A stretch of 64,000 nt of DNA, taken from Pseudomonas reidholzensis. Lineage in GTDB: Bacteria; Pseudomonadota; Gammaproteobacteria; Pseudomonadales; Pseudomonadaceae. Below are positions 52,666 through 62,612 of the stretch, in pieces (within the stretch, counting starts at the first letter, position 1; every line of letters starts with the position of its first letter). The notes below the pieces were generated by a model. It saw nothing but the letters and a program-made list of their open reading frames with translations. It had not been told where the DNA came from and searched no databases. Position numbers and translations under genes: made by a program. Where the stretch lies: NCBI RefSeq assembly GCF_900536025.1, contig NZ_UNOZ01000002.1:434001-498000 (forward strand), in the 5' to 3' direction.

Positions 52666-53613
52666 ATGGCGGACACCATTCACTTCCTGCTGTTGCCGGG
52701 GTTCTCGGCGATGGGCTTTATCAGTGCCCTGGAGCCGCTGCGGGTGGCCAACCGTTTTCGCGGTCAGCTGTACCGCTGGCGGGTGCTGAGCCTGGACGGG
52801 GGCGCGGTGCAGGCGAGCAATGGCATGTCGGTGAACGCCGACGGTGCGCTGGCGCTCGAGGCCGCGGGTCGGATGTTGCTGGTGGTCGCAGGCTTCGAGC
52901 CGCTGGCGCATTTCGGCCCGCTACTGCAACAGGCGTTGCGGCGGTTCGACCATGAGGGGGTGATCCTCGGCGGCATCGATACCGGCGCTATGTTGCTGGC
53001 CGAGGCCGGCTTGCTCGATGGGCACCGGGCGACCTTGCACTGGGAGGCGCTCGAGGCGTTCAAGGAGCGTTATCCCAGGTTGCAGGCGACCCAGGAGCTG
53101 TTCGAGATCGACCGCCGGCGGATTACCTGCGCGGGCGGGACTGCATCAATCGACCTGATGCTCGACCTGATCGCCCAGGCCCATGGCAGCGAGTTGGCGG
53201 TGCAGGTGTCGGAGCAGTTTGTGCTGGGCAGGATCCGCCCGCGGCAGGATCACCAGCGCATGCAGATCGCCTCGCGCTATGGCATCAGCAACAAGAAGCT
53301 GGTGAAGGTGATCGGCGAGATGGAGCGCAACACCGAGCAGCCGCTGAACACCCAGGTGCTGGCGGATGCCGTGCAGGTGACCCGGCGCCAGCTGGAGCGG
53401 TTGTTCCGCCTGCACCTGGCGGACACGCCGAGTGGGTTCTACCTGAGGCTGAGGGTAGACAAGGCGCGGCAGTTGTTGCGCCAGACCGACATGAGTGTGC
53501 TGGAGGTGAGCATTGCCTGCGGGTTCGAGTCGGCGTCGTATTTCACCCGTTGTTACCGGGCGCGGTTCGCCTGCTGCCCGCGCAAGGATCGGCAGGCCAG
53601 CGGGGTGTCATGA
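52666..53613 (+). CDS. cdhR: AraC-family activator of carnitine catabolism
   Basis: 315-aa regulator built like GbdR: amidotransferase-like sensor (residues ~5-170; HFLLLPGFSAMGFISALEPLRVANRF, GGIDTGAMLLAEAGLLDG) and C-terminal double HTH (~210-310; NTQVLADAVQVTRRQLERLFRLHL, MSVLEVSIACGFESASYFTRCYRARF). GTGGAG precedes ATG 52666. The divergent position next to caiX indicates control of the carnitine operon; CdhR of P. aeruginosa responds to carnitine. A REP pair lies downstream. Confidence 0.94.
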   Translation: MADTIHFLLLPGFSAMGFISALEPLRVANRFRGQLYRWRVLSLDGGAVQASNGMSVNADGALALEAAGRMLLVVAGFEPLAHFGPLLQQALRRFDHEGVILGGIDTGAMLLAEAGLLDGHRATLHWEALEAFKERYPRLQATQELFEIDRRRITCAGGTASIDLMLDLIAQAHGSELAVQVSEQFVLGRIRPRQDHQRMQIASRYGISNKKLVKVIGEMERNTEQPLNTQVLADAVQVTRRQLERLFRLHLADTPSGFYLRLRVDKARQLLRQTDMSVLEVSIACGFESASYFTRCYRARFACCPRKDRQASGVS

Positions 53614-53639
53614 AAAGGGGTGTCGGCTGTGCTGATTTT

Positions 53640-53764
53640 GGGGCTGCTGCGCAGCCCTTTCGCGACACAAGGCCGCTCCCACAGAGTCGGCGCCTGGCTC
53701 GTGGCGAGCGCGGTCCCTGTGGGAGCGGCCTTGTGTCGCGAATGGGTCGCGTAGCGGCCCCGGC
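53640..53764. repeat. Inverted REP pair, CGCGACACAAGGCCGC variant
   Basis: Same dialect as 48083-48198: GGGGCTGCTGCGCAGCCC followed by TTCGCGACACAAGGCCGCTC, inverse unit 53716-53764. It sits between convergent cdhR and the LprI-like gene. Confidence 0.92.
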
Positions 53765-53768
53765 AGTC

Positions 53769-54170
53769 TTACTGCTGGCCGATAGACTGCAGGTACTCCG
53801 AGCGATCATCGCTGCGCTGCGCCACACAGGTGTTCCACGCCGCTTCAAAGGCCTTGCTGCCGGGCTTCTCGGCCAAGGTCTCGACCTTGCAGTCGGCATC
53901 CCGCACTTGCGTCCACAGCGTCTCGGCGGCTTGCAAACGCCCGCTCAGCGCCTCGACCTTGTCGCCTTCGTCCGGGTACTGGTCGCGAATCCGCTGGATC
54001 AGGTCATCGAACGCCGCTTTCAGCTCACGTTCGGCGGTCTGCTTGTTATACAGCGCACACGCATACCCTTGCTGGTCGCTGTCGACGTTATCGCACGGGG
54101 TGCTGTCTTCCTCGCCGGCGTGGGCGCCCAGCGCGACGGCCAGCAACACCAGGCATGCCATTGATTTCAT
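53769..54170 (-). CDS. LprI-like (DUF1311) secreted protein
   Basis: 133-aa protein with a signal peptide (MKSMACLVLLAVALGAHA). The mature domain has the DUF1311/lysozyme-inhibitor-LprI pattern: paired cysteines (TPCDN, YACALYNKQTAERELKAAFDDLIQRI) and the late ETLWTQVRDADCKVETL...CVAQRSDDRSEYLQ. Some family members inhibit lysozyme; many are of unknown role. It is predicted periplasmic. It stands alone, reading toward the REP pair. Confidence 0.85.
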   Translation of the reverse strand: MKSMACLVLLAVALGAHAGEEDSTPCDNVDSDQQGYACALYNKQTAERELKAAFDDLIQRIRDQYPDEGDKVEALSGRLQAAETLWTQVRDADCKVETLAEKPGSKAFEAAWNTCVAQRSDDRSEYLQSIGQQ

Positions 54171-54456
54171 CGGTGTTCTCCTCGACCGGCTGACTAATCC
54201 GGCTGATTCTCGCTCAGCCCAGCCGCCGACGATAGCTCCCTGACGAAATGTTCATGTACGACCCTTCCGACAGGCTTATCGAGAGTCGCTCTCAACACCA
54301 CAGGCCGCGGTTCAGGGCACTTGTCGTGGATTGACGCTTTCGGCAAACCCCCTGTCGTTTTTGCATCCGGCTCCCCGGTCGCGCAGGCATATGCTGGCCC
54401 CAAAGCGCCGGCACAATGTTCGGCGCAACCCAACTCGATAAAAAGGGGACAGCCTG

Positions 54457-55434
<978 letters not shown>

Positions 55435-55509
55435 GCCGCACTCCAAGCCTGTCCGCCCGGGCCAGACGCCCGGGCCATCACACCCAAAAAATTCTGGAGT
55501 TAAGTTTCC

Positions 55510-56040
55510 ATGGCCAAGACCGCCCCGCAATTGCCTATCGAAGTCGACAGCGAGACCGGTGTCTGGACCTCCGACGCCCTGCCGATGCTGTATGTACCGC
55601 GGCATTTCTTCGTCAACAACCACATCGGCATCGAGGAAGTGCTGGGCGCCGACGCCTATGCCGAGATCCTCTACAAGGCCGGCTACAAGTCCGCCTGGCA
55701 CTGGTGTGAAAAAGAAGCCGAGTGCCATGGCCTGGAAGGCGTAGCGGTGTTCGAGCACTACATGAAGCGTCTGTCCCAGCGCGGTTGGGGCCTGTTCGAG
55801 ATCGAGGCCATCGACCTCGATAAAGGCACCTGCAGCGTCAAGCTCAAGCACTCGGCCTTCGTCTACGTGTACGGCAAGGTCGGGCGCAAGGTCGACTACA
55901 TGTTCACTGGCTGGTTCGCCGGCGCAATGGACCAGATTCTCGCTGCCCGCGGCAGCAAGATCCGCACCGTGGCCGAGCAGGTCTATGGCGGGTCGGAAGA
56001 AGGCCACGAAGATGGCCTGTTCGTTACAAAGCCGTTGTAA
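55510..56040 (+). CDS. DUF5943 protein of the dgc cluster
   Basis: 176-aa soluble protein with a 4-vinyl-reductase/V4R-like core: LYVPRHFFVNNHIGIEEVLGADAYAEILYKAGYKSAWHWCEKEAECHG and FEIEAIDLDKGTCSVKLKHSAFVYVYG, then GWFAGAMDQILAARG. V4R domains bind small ligands. The gene always sits between the dipeptidase-like gene and dgcA in pseudomonads (PA5397 position), so a role in dimethylglycine catabolism is likely, but the biochemical function is unknown. dgcA starts 15 bases downstream. Confidence 0.85.
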   Translation: MAKTAPQLPIEVDSETGVWTSDALPMLYVPRHFFVNNHIGIEEVLGADAYAEILYKAGYKSAWHWCEKEAECHGLEGVAVFEHYMKRLSQRGWGLFEIEAIDLDKGTCSVKLKHSAFVYVYGKVGRKVDYMFTGWFAGAMDQILAARGSKIRTVAEQVYGGSEEGHEDGLFVTKPL

Positions 56041-56055
56041 GCCGGAGATAGCGTC

Positions 56056-58116
56056 ATGGCCTTCGAAGCAATGTTCCAGCCGATCCAGATCGGCAAACTG
56101 ACCATCCGCAACCGTGTGCTCAGCACTGCGCACGCCGAGGTGTATGCCACCGACGGCGGCATGACCACCGACCGCTACGTCAAGTACTACGAAGAGAAGG
56201 CCAAGGGCGGCATCGGCCTGGCCATCTGCGGCGGTTCGTCGGTGGTCGCCATCGACAGCCCGCAGGAATGGTGGGCTTCGGTCAACCTGTCGACCGACCG
56301 GATCATCCCGCACTTCCAGAACCTCGCCGACGCCATGCACAAGCATGGCGCCAAGATCATGATCCAGATTACCCACATGGGCCGTCGCTCGCGCTGGGAC
56401 GGCTTCAACTGGCCGACCCTGATGTCGCCGTCGGGCATCCGCGAACCGGTGCACCGCGCCACCTGCAAGACCATCGAGGTGGAAGAGATCTGGCGCGTGA
56501 TCGGCAACTACGCGCAGGCTGCGCGGCGTGCCAAGGAAGGTGGCCTGGACGGCGTCGAGCTGTCGGCGGTGCACCAGCACATGATCGACCAGTTCTGGAG
56601 CCCGCGGGTCAACAAGCGTACCGACGAATGGGGCGGCAGTTTCGAAGGCCGCATGAAGTTCGGCATGGAAGTGCTCAAGGCGGTGCGCGCCGAAGTCGGC
56701 GACGACTTCTGCGTGGGCATGCGTATCTGTGGTGACGAGTTCCACCCCGATGGCCTCAGCCACGAAGACATGAAGCAGATCGCCGCGTACTACGACGCCA
56801 CCGGCATGCTCGACTTCTTCGGCGTGGTCGGCTCGGGATGCGACACCCACAACACCCTGGCCAACGTCATCCCCAACATGAGCTACCCGCCGGAGCCGTT
56901 CCTGCACCTGGCGGCCGGCATCAAGGAAGTGGTCAAGGTCCCGGTGCTGCACGCGCAGAACATCAAGGACCCGAACCAGGCCCAGCGCATCCTCGAGGGC
57001 GGCTATGTCGACATGGTCGGCATGACCCGTGCGCACATGGCCGACCCGCACCTGATCGCCAAGATCAAGATGGGCCAGATCGACCAGATCAAGCAGTGCG
57101 TCGGTGCCAACTACTGCATCGACCGCCAGTACCAGGGCCTGGACGTGCTGTGCATCCAGAACGCCGCGACCTCCCGTGAATACCTGGGCGTGCCGCACAT
57201 CATCGAGAAGACCACCGGCGTCAAACGCAAGGTGGTGGTGGTTGGCGCCGGCCCTGCCGGTATGGAAGCCGCCCGTGTGGCCGCCGAACGTGGCCACGAC
57301 GTGACCCTGTTCGAGAAGAAAGACCAGATCGGCGGGCAGATCACCATTGCCGCCAAGGCGCCGCAGCGTGATCAGATCGCCGGCATCACCCGCTGGTACC
57401 AGCTGGAACTGGCGCGCCTGAAAGTCGACCTGCGCCTGGGCACCGCGGCCAGTGTGGACGCCATCCAGGACCTGCGCCCGGACGTCATCGTGCTGGCGGT
57501 GGGCGGTCATCCGTTCGTCGAGCAGAACGAGCACTGGGGCGCCGCCGAAGGGCTGGTGGTGAGCAGCTGGGACGTGCTCGACGGCAAGGTCGCGCCGGGC
57601 AAGAACGTACTGGTGTACGACACCATCTGCGAATTCACCGGCATGTCCACTGCCGACTTCATTGCCGACAAGGGCAGCCAGGTCGAGATCGTCACCGACG
57701 ACATCAAGCCGGGCGTGGCAATGGGCGGCACGACCTTCCCGACCTACTACCGCAGCATGTACCCCAAAGAAGTGATCATGACCGGCGACATGATGCTGGA
57801 AAAGGTCTACCGCGAAGGCGACAAGCTGGTGGCGGTGCTGGAGAACGAATACACCGGCGCGAAAGAGGAGCGGGTGGTCGACCAGGTGGTGGTGGAGAAC
57901 GGCGTGCGGCCTGACGAGGCGCTGTACTACGCGCTCAAGGACGGTTCACGGAACAAGGGCCAGATCGACGTCGAGGCGCTGTTCGCGATCAAGCCGCAGC
58001 CGATCCTCAGCCAGCCGGGCGAAGGTTACCTGCTGTACCGCATCGGCGACTGCGTGGCCCAGCGCAACGTGCATGCGGCGATCTACGACGCCCTGCGCCT
58101 GTGCAAGGACTTCTGA
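56056..58116 (+). CDS. dgcA: Dimethylglycine demethylase, flavin oxidoreductase subunit
   Basis: 686-aa enzyme of the trimethylamine-dehydrogenase/old-yellow-enzyme family. Residues ~1-370 are the FMN barrel (PIQIGKLTIRNRVLSTAH, HGAKIMIQITHMGRRS, DGVELSAVHQHMIDQFWSP). Residues ~390-686 are the FAD/NAD-like domain (VVVVGAGPAGMEAARVAAERGHDV). It oxidises dimethylglycine to sarcosine together with DgcB. The cluster loop reads C348-VGA351-NY-C354...C366: the second of the four cysteines expected by analogy with trimethylamine dehydrogenase is alanine. GGAGAT precedes ATG 56056. Confidence 0.94.
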   Translation: MAFEAMFQPIQIGKLTIRNRVLSTAHAEVYATDGGMTTDRYVKYYEEKAKGGIGLAICGGSSVVAIDSPQEWWASVNLSTDRIIPHFQNLADAMHKHGAKIMIQITHMGRRSRWDGFNWPTLMSPSGIREPVHRATCKTIEVEEIWRVIGNYAQAARRAKEGGLDGVELSAVHQHMIDQFWSPRVNKRTDEWGGSFEGRMKFGMEVLKAVRAEVGDDFCVGMRICGDEFHPDGLSHEDMKQIAAYYDATGMLDFFGVVGSGCDTHNTLANVIPNMSYPPEPFLHLAAGIKEVVKVPVLHAQNIKDPNQAQRILEGGYVDMVGMTRAHMADPHLIAKIKMGQIDQIKQCVGANYCIDRQYQGLDVLCIQNAATSREYLGVPHIIEKTTGVKRKVVVVGAGPAGMEAARVAAERGHDVTLFEKKDQIGGQITIAAKAPQRDQIAGITRWYQLELARLKVDLRLGTAASVDAIQDLRPDVIVLAVGGHPFVEQNEHWGAAEGLVVSSWDVLDGKVAPGKNVLVYDTICEFTGMSTADFIADKGSQVEIVTDDIKPGVAMGGTTFPTYYRSMYPKEVIMTGDMMLEKVYREGDKLVAVLENEYTGAKEERVVDQVVVENGVRPDEALYYALKDGSRNKGQIDVEALFAIKPQPILSQPGEGYLLYRIGDCVAQRNVHAAIYDALRLCKDF

Positions 58117-58146
58117 TCGTTAACAGTCGTCGCCACTGAGCGCGGA

Positions 58147-58240
58147 CCCTGTGGGAGCGGGTTTACCCGCGAAAGCGTCAGCACAAGCAACATGGGTGTC
58201 TGATCTGACGCATTCGCGGGTAAACCCGCTCCCACATGGG
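58147..58240. repeat. Inverted REP pair between dgcA and dgcB
   Basis: TGTGGGAGCGGGTTTACCCG (58151-58170) and the inverse unit (58213-58236). It lies within the presumed dgc operon, where such hairpins often protect the upstream message. Confidence 0.92.
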
Positions 58241-58293
58241 GCCAATCCAGGCGCTAGGACGACGCAAGAATCCAGCTGTTGTGGGAGCCTCCC

Positions 58294-60246
58294 ATGTTGA
58301 ACACCCTTTTACCCATCCTGCTGTTCACCGCCCTGGCCCTGGCAGTGCTCGGCGCCGTGCGCCGGGTGCGCATGTGGCGCCGTGGCCGGGCGTCCAAGGT
58401 CGACCTGATCGGCGGGCTGCTGGCCATGCCGCGACGCTACCTGGTCGACTTGCACCACGTGGTCGAGCGCGACAAGTACATGTCCAGGACCCACGTGGCG
58501 ACCGCAGGCGGCTTCGTTCTGTCGGCGGCGCTGGCGATCCTGGTGCACGGCTTCGGCCTGCACAGCCAGATCCTCGGCTATGCGCTGCTGGTCGCCACGG
58601 TGATCATGTTCAGCGGTGCGCTGTTCGTCTTCAAGCGCCGCCTCAACCCCCCCGCGCGCCTGTCCAAAGGCCCGTGGATGCGCCTGCCGAAAAGCCTGCT
58701 GATGTTCGCCGCGAGCTTCTTCATCGCCACCTTGCCGGTGGCCGGCATCCTGCCGGCCAACACCGGCGGCTGGGTGATGGTCGCCGTGCTCGGCCTCGGC
58801 GTGCTGTGGGGCGTGTCCGAGCTGTTCTTCGGCATGACCTGGGGCGGGCCGATGAAGCATGCCTTCGCCGGTGCCCTGCACCTGGCCTGGCACCGCCGCG
58901 CCGAGCGCTTCGGCGGCGGCCGCTCGACCGGCCTCAAGCCGCTCGACCTGGAAGACCCGAACGCGCCGCTGGGCGTGGCCAAACCGGTCGACTTCACCTG
59001 GAACCAGCTGCTCGGCTTCGACGCCTGCGTGCAGTGCGGCAAATGTGAAGCGATGTGCCCGGCGTTTGCCGCCGGCCAGCCGCTGAACCCGAAAAAACTC
59101 ATCCAGGACATGGTCATCGGCCTGGCCGGTGGTACCGACGCCCAGTTCGCCGGCAGCCCGTATCCGGGCAAGCCGATCGGCGAGCATGGCGGCCATCCGC
59201 ACCAGCCGATCGTCAATGGCCTGGTCGACGCCGACACCCTCTGGTCGTGCACCACCTGCCGCGCCTGCGTCGAGGAGTGCCCGATGATGATCGAGCACGT
59301 CGATGCGATCGTCGACATGCGCCGCCACCTCACCCTGGAAAAAGGCGCGACGCCGAACAAAGGCGCCGAGGTGCTGGACAACCTGATCGCCACCGACAAC
59401 CCCGGCGGCTTCAACCCGGGCGGGCGGATGAACTGGGCGGCCGACCTGAACATGCAGTTGCTGGAAGACGTGAAGAGCACCGAGGTGCTGTTCTGGGTCG
59501 GTGATGGCGCCTTCGACATGCGCAACCAGCGCACCCTGCGCGCCTTCGTCAAAGTGCTCAAGGCCTCCGGCGTGGACTTTGCCGTGCTCGGCCTGGAAGA
59601 GCGCGACAGCGGCGACGTGGCCCGTCGCCTGGGCGACGAAGCGACCTTCCAGGTGCTGGCCAAGCGCAATATCCAGACCCTGGCCAAGTACCGCTTCCAG
59701 CGCATCGTCACCTGTGACCCGCACAGCTTCCATGTGCTGAAGAACGAATACGGCGCGCTCGGCGGCCACTATGAAGTGCAGCACCACAGCACTTACATGG
59801 CCGAACTGATCGCCGCTAAAAAACTCAACCTCGGCCAGCACAAGGGCGGCAGCGTGACCTATCACGACCCGTGCTACCTGGGCCGCTACAACGGCGAGTA
59901 CGAAGCGCCGCGTGAAGTCCTCCGTGCGTTGGGCATCGAGGTCAAAGAGATGCAACGCTCGGGCTTCCGTTCGCGCTGCTGCGGCGGTGGCGGCGGTGCG
60001 CCGATCACCGACATCCCCGGCAAGCAACGGATCCCCGACATGCGCATGGACGACATCCGCGAAACCGAGGCCGAGCTGGTCGCCGTGGGTTGCCCGCAGT
60101 GCACGGCGATGCTCGAAGGGGTGGTCGAACCGCGTCCACAGATCAAGGACCTGGCCGAGCTGGTCGCCGATGTGCTGATCGAAGAGGACGCCGCGGCCGC
60201 CGCAAAGCCGCCAGTGGTCAAACGTGAACCTGCGGAGGTGCACTGA
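58294..60246 (+). CDS. dgcB: Dimethylglycine demethylase, membrane iron-sulfur subunit
   Basis: 650-aa Fe-S oxidoreductase. The N-terminal ~200 residues hold about five membrane spans (LLPILLFTALALAVLGAV, VATAGGFVLSAALAILVHGFG, VIMFSGALFVF and others). Two ferredoxin motifs follow, CVQCGKCEAMCP (near residue 250) and CTTCRACVEECP (near 325), then two CCG domains (YHDPCYLGRYNGEY...RSRCCGGGGGAP; VGCPQCTAML). It takes electrons from DgcA or the ETF to the respiratory chain. It follows dgcA across a REP pair and overlaps the ETF gene by one base. Confidence 0.94.
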   Translation: MLNTLLPILLFTALALAVLGAVRRVRMWRRGRASKVDLIGGLLAMPRRYLVDLHHVVERDKYMSRTHVATAGGFVLSAALAILVHGFGLHSQILGYALLVATVIMFSGALFVFKRRLNPPARLSKGPWMRLPKSLLMFAASFFIATLPVAGILPANTGGWVMVAVLGLGVLWGVSELFFGMTWGGPMKHAFAGALHLAWHRRAERFGGGRSTGLKPLDLEDPNAPLGVAKPVDFTWNQLLGFDACVQCGKCEAMCPAFAAGQPLNPKKLIQDMVIGLAGGTDAQFAGSPYPGKPIGEHGGHPHQPIVNGLVDADTLWSCTTCRACVEECPMMIEHVDAIVDMRRHLTLEKGATPNKGAEVLDNLIATDNPGGFNPGGRMNWAADLNMQLLEDVKSTEVLFWVGDGAFDMRNQRTLRAFVKVLKASGVDFAVLGLEERDSGDVARRLGDEATFQVLAKRNIQTLAKYRFQRIVTCDPHSFHVLKNEYGALGGHYEVQHHSTYMAELIAAKKLNLGQHKGGSVTYHDPCYLGRYNGEYEAPREVLRALGIEVKEMQRSGFRSRCCGGGGGAPITDIPGKQRIPDMRMDDIRETEAELVAVGCPQCTAMLEGVVEPRPQIKDLAELVADVLIEEDAAAAAKPPVVKREPAEVH

Positions 60247-61478
60247 TGAGCGACATCATCCGCCGCGACCCACGCGCCGAGTGGATCGCCCGTAACCGTC
60301 TGCACCCGCTGCATGTAGCGATGCAGACGCAACAGACGAATTGGATGGGCCCTAACGGCTTGATCCGCAAGAACCCGCACGCGATTGCCGCGGGCTTCAT
60401 CGGCCCGAGCGGTCTCAAGCGCATCGACCGCAGCGGCGCCCAGCAGGGCACCGCTGTCGGTGGCCGGCGCAGTGCCGCCGCCGAAGTGCAGCTGCCGCTG
60501 CATCAGGTGCCTGAACCGGCGTTCTACATTGCCGTGGTACCGGACATGGTCGGTGGCCGCCTGGGCAGCCATGACCGCGACCTGCTCGGCCTGGCCCACA
60601 GCCTGGCCGGCAGCGACGGTGCGGTGCTGGCGATCGTCTTTGGTGAGCACAAGGAAAGCAAGTTTTCCACAGCCGGCGTCGACCGCCTGCTGGTCATCGA
60701 TGGCGAGCAGTACCAGGGTTACGCGCCGGAGCAACTGGTGCAGGGCCTGCGCGCTGTGGATAACCAGTTCAGCCCACGTCACTGGCTGTTGCCCGACAGC
60801 CGCACCGGCGGCGGCGAACTCGGCCGGCGGCTCGGCGCAGCACTGGGCGAGCGCCCGGCGACGCGCGTCTGGCAGGTCAAGGACGGCGTTTGTATAGGCC
60901 GCGCCGGTGCCGGTCAGCAAGACCTGCAGCGCGGCATGGCGCGGCTGATCCTGGCCGCCGCGGAATGTGCCGAGCCGGTCAGCGACACCCGCCACGAGGT
61001 CCTGCCGGTGGAGTTATCCACAAGCGTCGCGCGCAGCCTGTCGCGTATCGAAGACCTTGGCCCGGTGGCGGTGGACCCGGCGGCGATTGCCATGGCCGAG
61101 TCCGAGTTCATCATCTCGGGCGGCAACGGCGTCAAGGACTGGGAGCTTTTCCACAGGGCCACGGCCGCGCTGGGCGCCACCGAGGGTGCCTCGCGGGTGG
61201 CGGTGGACGACGGCTTCATGCCGCGCACCCGCCAGGTTGGCGCCACCGGTACGTGGGTCACGGCACGGGTCTATGTGGCGGTGGGTATCTCCGGGGCGAT
61301 CCAGCACCTGCAGGGCATCGGTGCCTGCGACAAGGTGGTGGCGGTGAACATGGACCCTGGCTGCGACATGATCAAACGGGCCGACCTGTCGGTGATTGGC
61401 GACAGCGCGGCCATCCTTGAGGCGCTGATCGAGGCGGTGCACAACTACCGCAGCGGCGCCCAGCGCGACGCGGCATAA
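60246..61478 (+). CDS. Electron transfer flavoprotein alpha subunit of the dgc system
   Basis: 410-aa ETF-alpha-like protein. The first ~85 residues are an extension not found in ordinary ETF alpha. The N-terminal nucleotide-fold domain follows (FYIAVVPDMVGGRLGSHDRDLLGLAHSLAG). The C-terminal FAD-binding domain has ISGGNGVKDWELFHRATAALGATEGASRVAVDDGFMPRTRQVGATG and VYVAVGISGAIQHLQGI, NMDPGCDMIKRADLSVIGD. It shuttles electrons from DgcA. It starts on the last base of dgcB. Four DnaA-box-like sequences lie inside it (60663, 60755, 61014, 61147), some using rare codons. Confidence 0.93.
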   Translation: MSDIIRRDPRAEWIARNRLHPLHVAMQTQQTNWMGPNGLIRKNPHAIAAGFIGPSGLKRIDRSGAQQGTAVGGRRSAAAEVQLPLHQVPEPAFYIAVVPDMVGGRLGSHDRDLLGLAHSLAGSDGAVLAIVFGEHKESKFSTAGVDRLLVIDGEQYQGYAPEQLVQGLRAVDNQFSPRHWLLPDSRTGGGELGRRLGAALGERPATRVWQVKDGVCIGRAGAGQQDLQRGMARLILAAAECAEPVSDTRHEVLPVELSTSVARSLSRIEDLGPVAVDPAAIAMAESEFIISGGNGVKDWELFHRATAALGATEGASRVAVDDGFMPRTRQVGATGTWVTARVYVAVGISGAIQHLQGIGACDKVVAVNMDPGCDMIKRADLSVIGDSAAILEALIEAVHNYRSGAQRDAA

Positions 61479-61488
61479 GGACACGAGC

Positions 61489-62259
61489 ATGACTACCAAA
61501 GTGATCAGCCTGGTCTCGATCGGCGCCCACCCGACCTCCGGCCGCACCCGGCGCGCCGAGCAGGACGCCCGCGCGGTGGAGCTGGGCTTGCAGCTGGCTG
61601 GGGATAACTTGCAGGTGGTGCATGCCGGCGACCCGGCTGAGGAGGCGTTGCGCGCCTACTTAGGGATGGGCCTGGACCACCTGGATGTGCTGGAACAGCC
61701 CGCGGGCGCCGATGTGCTCGGGGTGCTGGGGGATTACCTGCGTGATGCCGGCGCCCAGCTGGTGTTGACCGGCAGCCAGGCCGAGACCGGCGAAGGCTCG
61801 GGCATGTTGCCGTTCTTGCTGGCCGAGAAGCTCGGCTGGCCGTTGATCGTCGGCCTGGCTGAGGTCGAGTCCATCGAGAATGGCACCGCCCAGGTCCTGC
61901 AGGCGCTGCCACGCGGTCAGCGGCGGCGCTTGAAGGTGCGTCTGCCGTTGTTGGCCACTGTGGATAACGCCGCGCCCAAGCCCCGCCAGAGCGCGTTTGG
62001 CCCGGCACGTCGCGGGGTGTTGGCGGCACGCGATGTCGAGGTGGTGGACGATGCGCTGTTCGCCGATGCCGAGCTGCAACCGGCGCGGCCTCGGCCCAAG
62101 CGGCTCAAGGTGATCAAGGCCAAGAGCGGCGCCGACCGGATGAAGGCCGCCACGGCCAAGGCCAGCGGTGGCGGCGGCAAGGTGCTCAAGGATGTGTCGC
62201 CACAGGAGGGCGCCGAGGCGATCCTCAAGCTGCTGGTGGAGGAGGGCGTGTTGCGCTAG
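61489..62259 (+). CDS. Electron transfer flavoprotein beta subunit of the dgc system
   Basis: 256-aa ETF-beta-like partner. The nucleotide-binding fold starts KVISLVSIGAHPTSGRTRRAEQDARAVELGLQLAG, with VLTGSQAETGEGSGMLPFLLAEKLGWP (AMP-binding segment) and a lysine-rich C-terminal part (RPKRLKVIKAKSGADRMKAATAKASGGG) that is more divergent than in housekeeping ETF beta. It follows ETF alpha by ten bases and ends the cluster. A TGTGGATAA box lies in its coding sequence (61959). It is expected to form an FAD heterodimer with the preceding subunit. Confidence 0.93.
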   Translation: MTTKVISLVSIGAHPTSGRTRRAEQDARAVELGLQLAGDNLQVVHAGDPAEEALRAYLGMGLDHLDVLEQPAGADVLGVLGDYLRDAGAQLVLTGSQAETGEGSGMLPFLLAEKLGWPLIVGLAEVESIENGTAQVLQALPRGQRRRLKVRLPLLATVDNAAPKPRQSAFGPARRGVLAARDVEVVDDALFADAELQPARPRPKRLKVIKAKSGADRMKAATAKASGGGGKVLKDVSPQEGAEAILKLLVEEGVLR

Positions 62260-62291
62260 CCGTGCAGCGCACCGGGGCCGCCAGGCGGCCC

Positions 62292-62510
62292 TCAACCCAG
62301 CGCCAGGCCCACGTTGAACGCCACCAGGGTCAACCCCTCCAGCTGTGGATCGAACGTCACGCGTTGCCCTTCCAGCAAGGTGACAGTGCCCAGCACCAGG
62401 ATCGCGTTACGCGAGACGAAGTAGTCACCACTGCCATCATCGGCGCTGATCATCCCCACGCCGTTGGGCGCGTAAAACCATTTGACGGTACCCGTGACAC
62501 GCCTGTGCAT
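62292..62510 (-). CDS. Divergent cold-shock-domain protein
   Basis: 72-aa protein beginning MHRRVTGTVKWFYAPNGVGMISADDGSGDYFVSRNAIL. TGTVKWF is the first strand of a cold-shock domain. RNP1, normally KGFGFI, is NGVGMI, and RNP2, normally DVFVH, is DYFVS, so nucleic-acid binding is probably weakened or altered. The C-terminal QRVTFDPQLEGLTLVAFNVGLA keeps the barrel pattern. AAGGCG precedes ATG 62510. Convergent with the ETF beta gene, 32 bases apart. Confidence 0.85.
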   Translation of the reverse strand: MHRRVTGTVKWFYAPNGVGMISADDGSGDYFVSRNAILVLGTVTLLEGQRVTFDPQLEGLTLVAFNVGLALG

Positions 62511-62612
62511 GAAATCGCCTTGCGGCAAGGTGGGGCTGTTACTTCAGCACACCTCTCAGGCGGCCGAAACTGGCAAAAATGCCAGGTCTCGGCAGCTCAC
62601 CGCGCTTACCCC

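Noticed and set aside
62260-62295. Terminator between ETF beta and the cold-shock gene
   Set aside because: GGGCCGCC/GGCGGCCC is palindromic but leaves almost no loop and has no T run.
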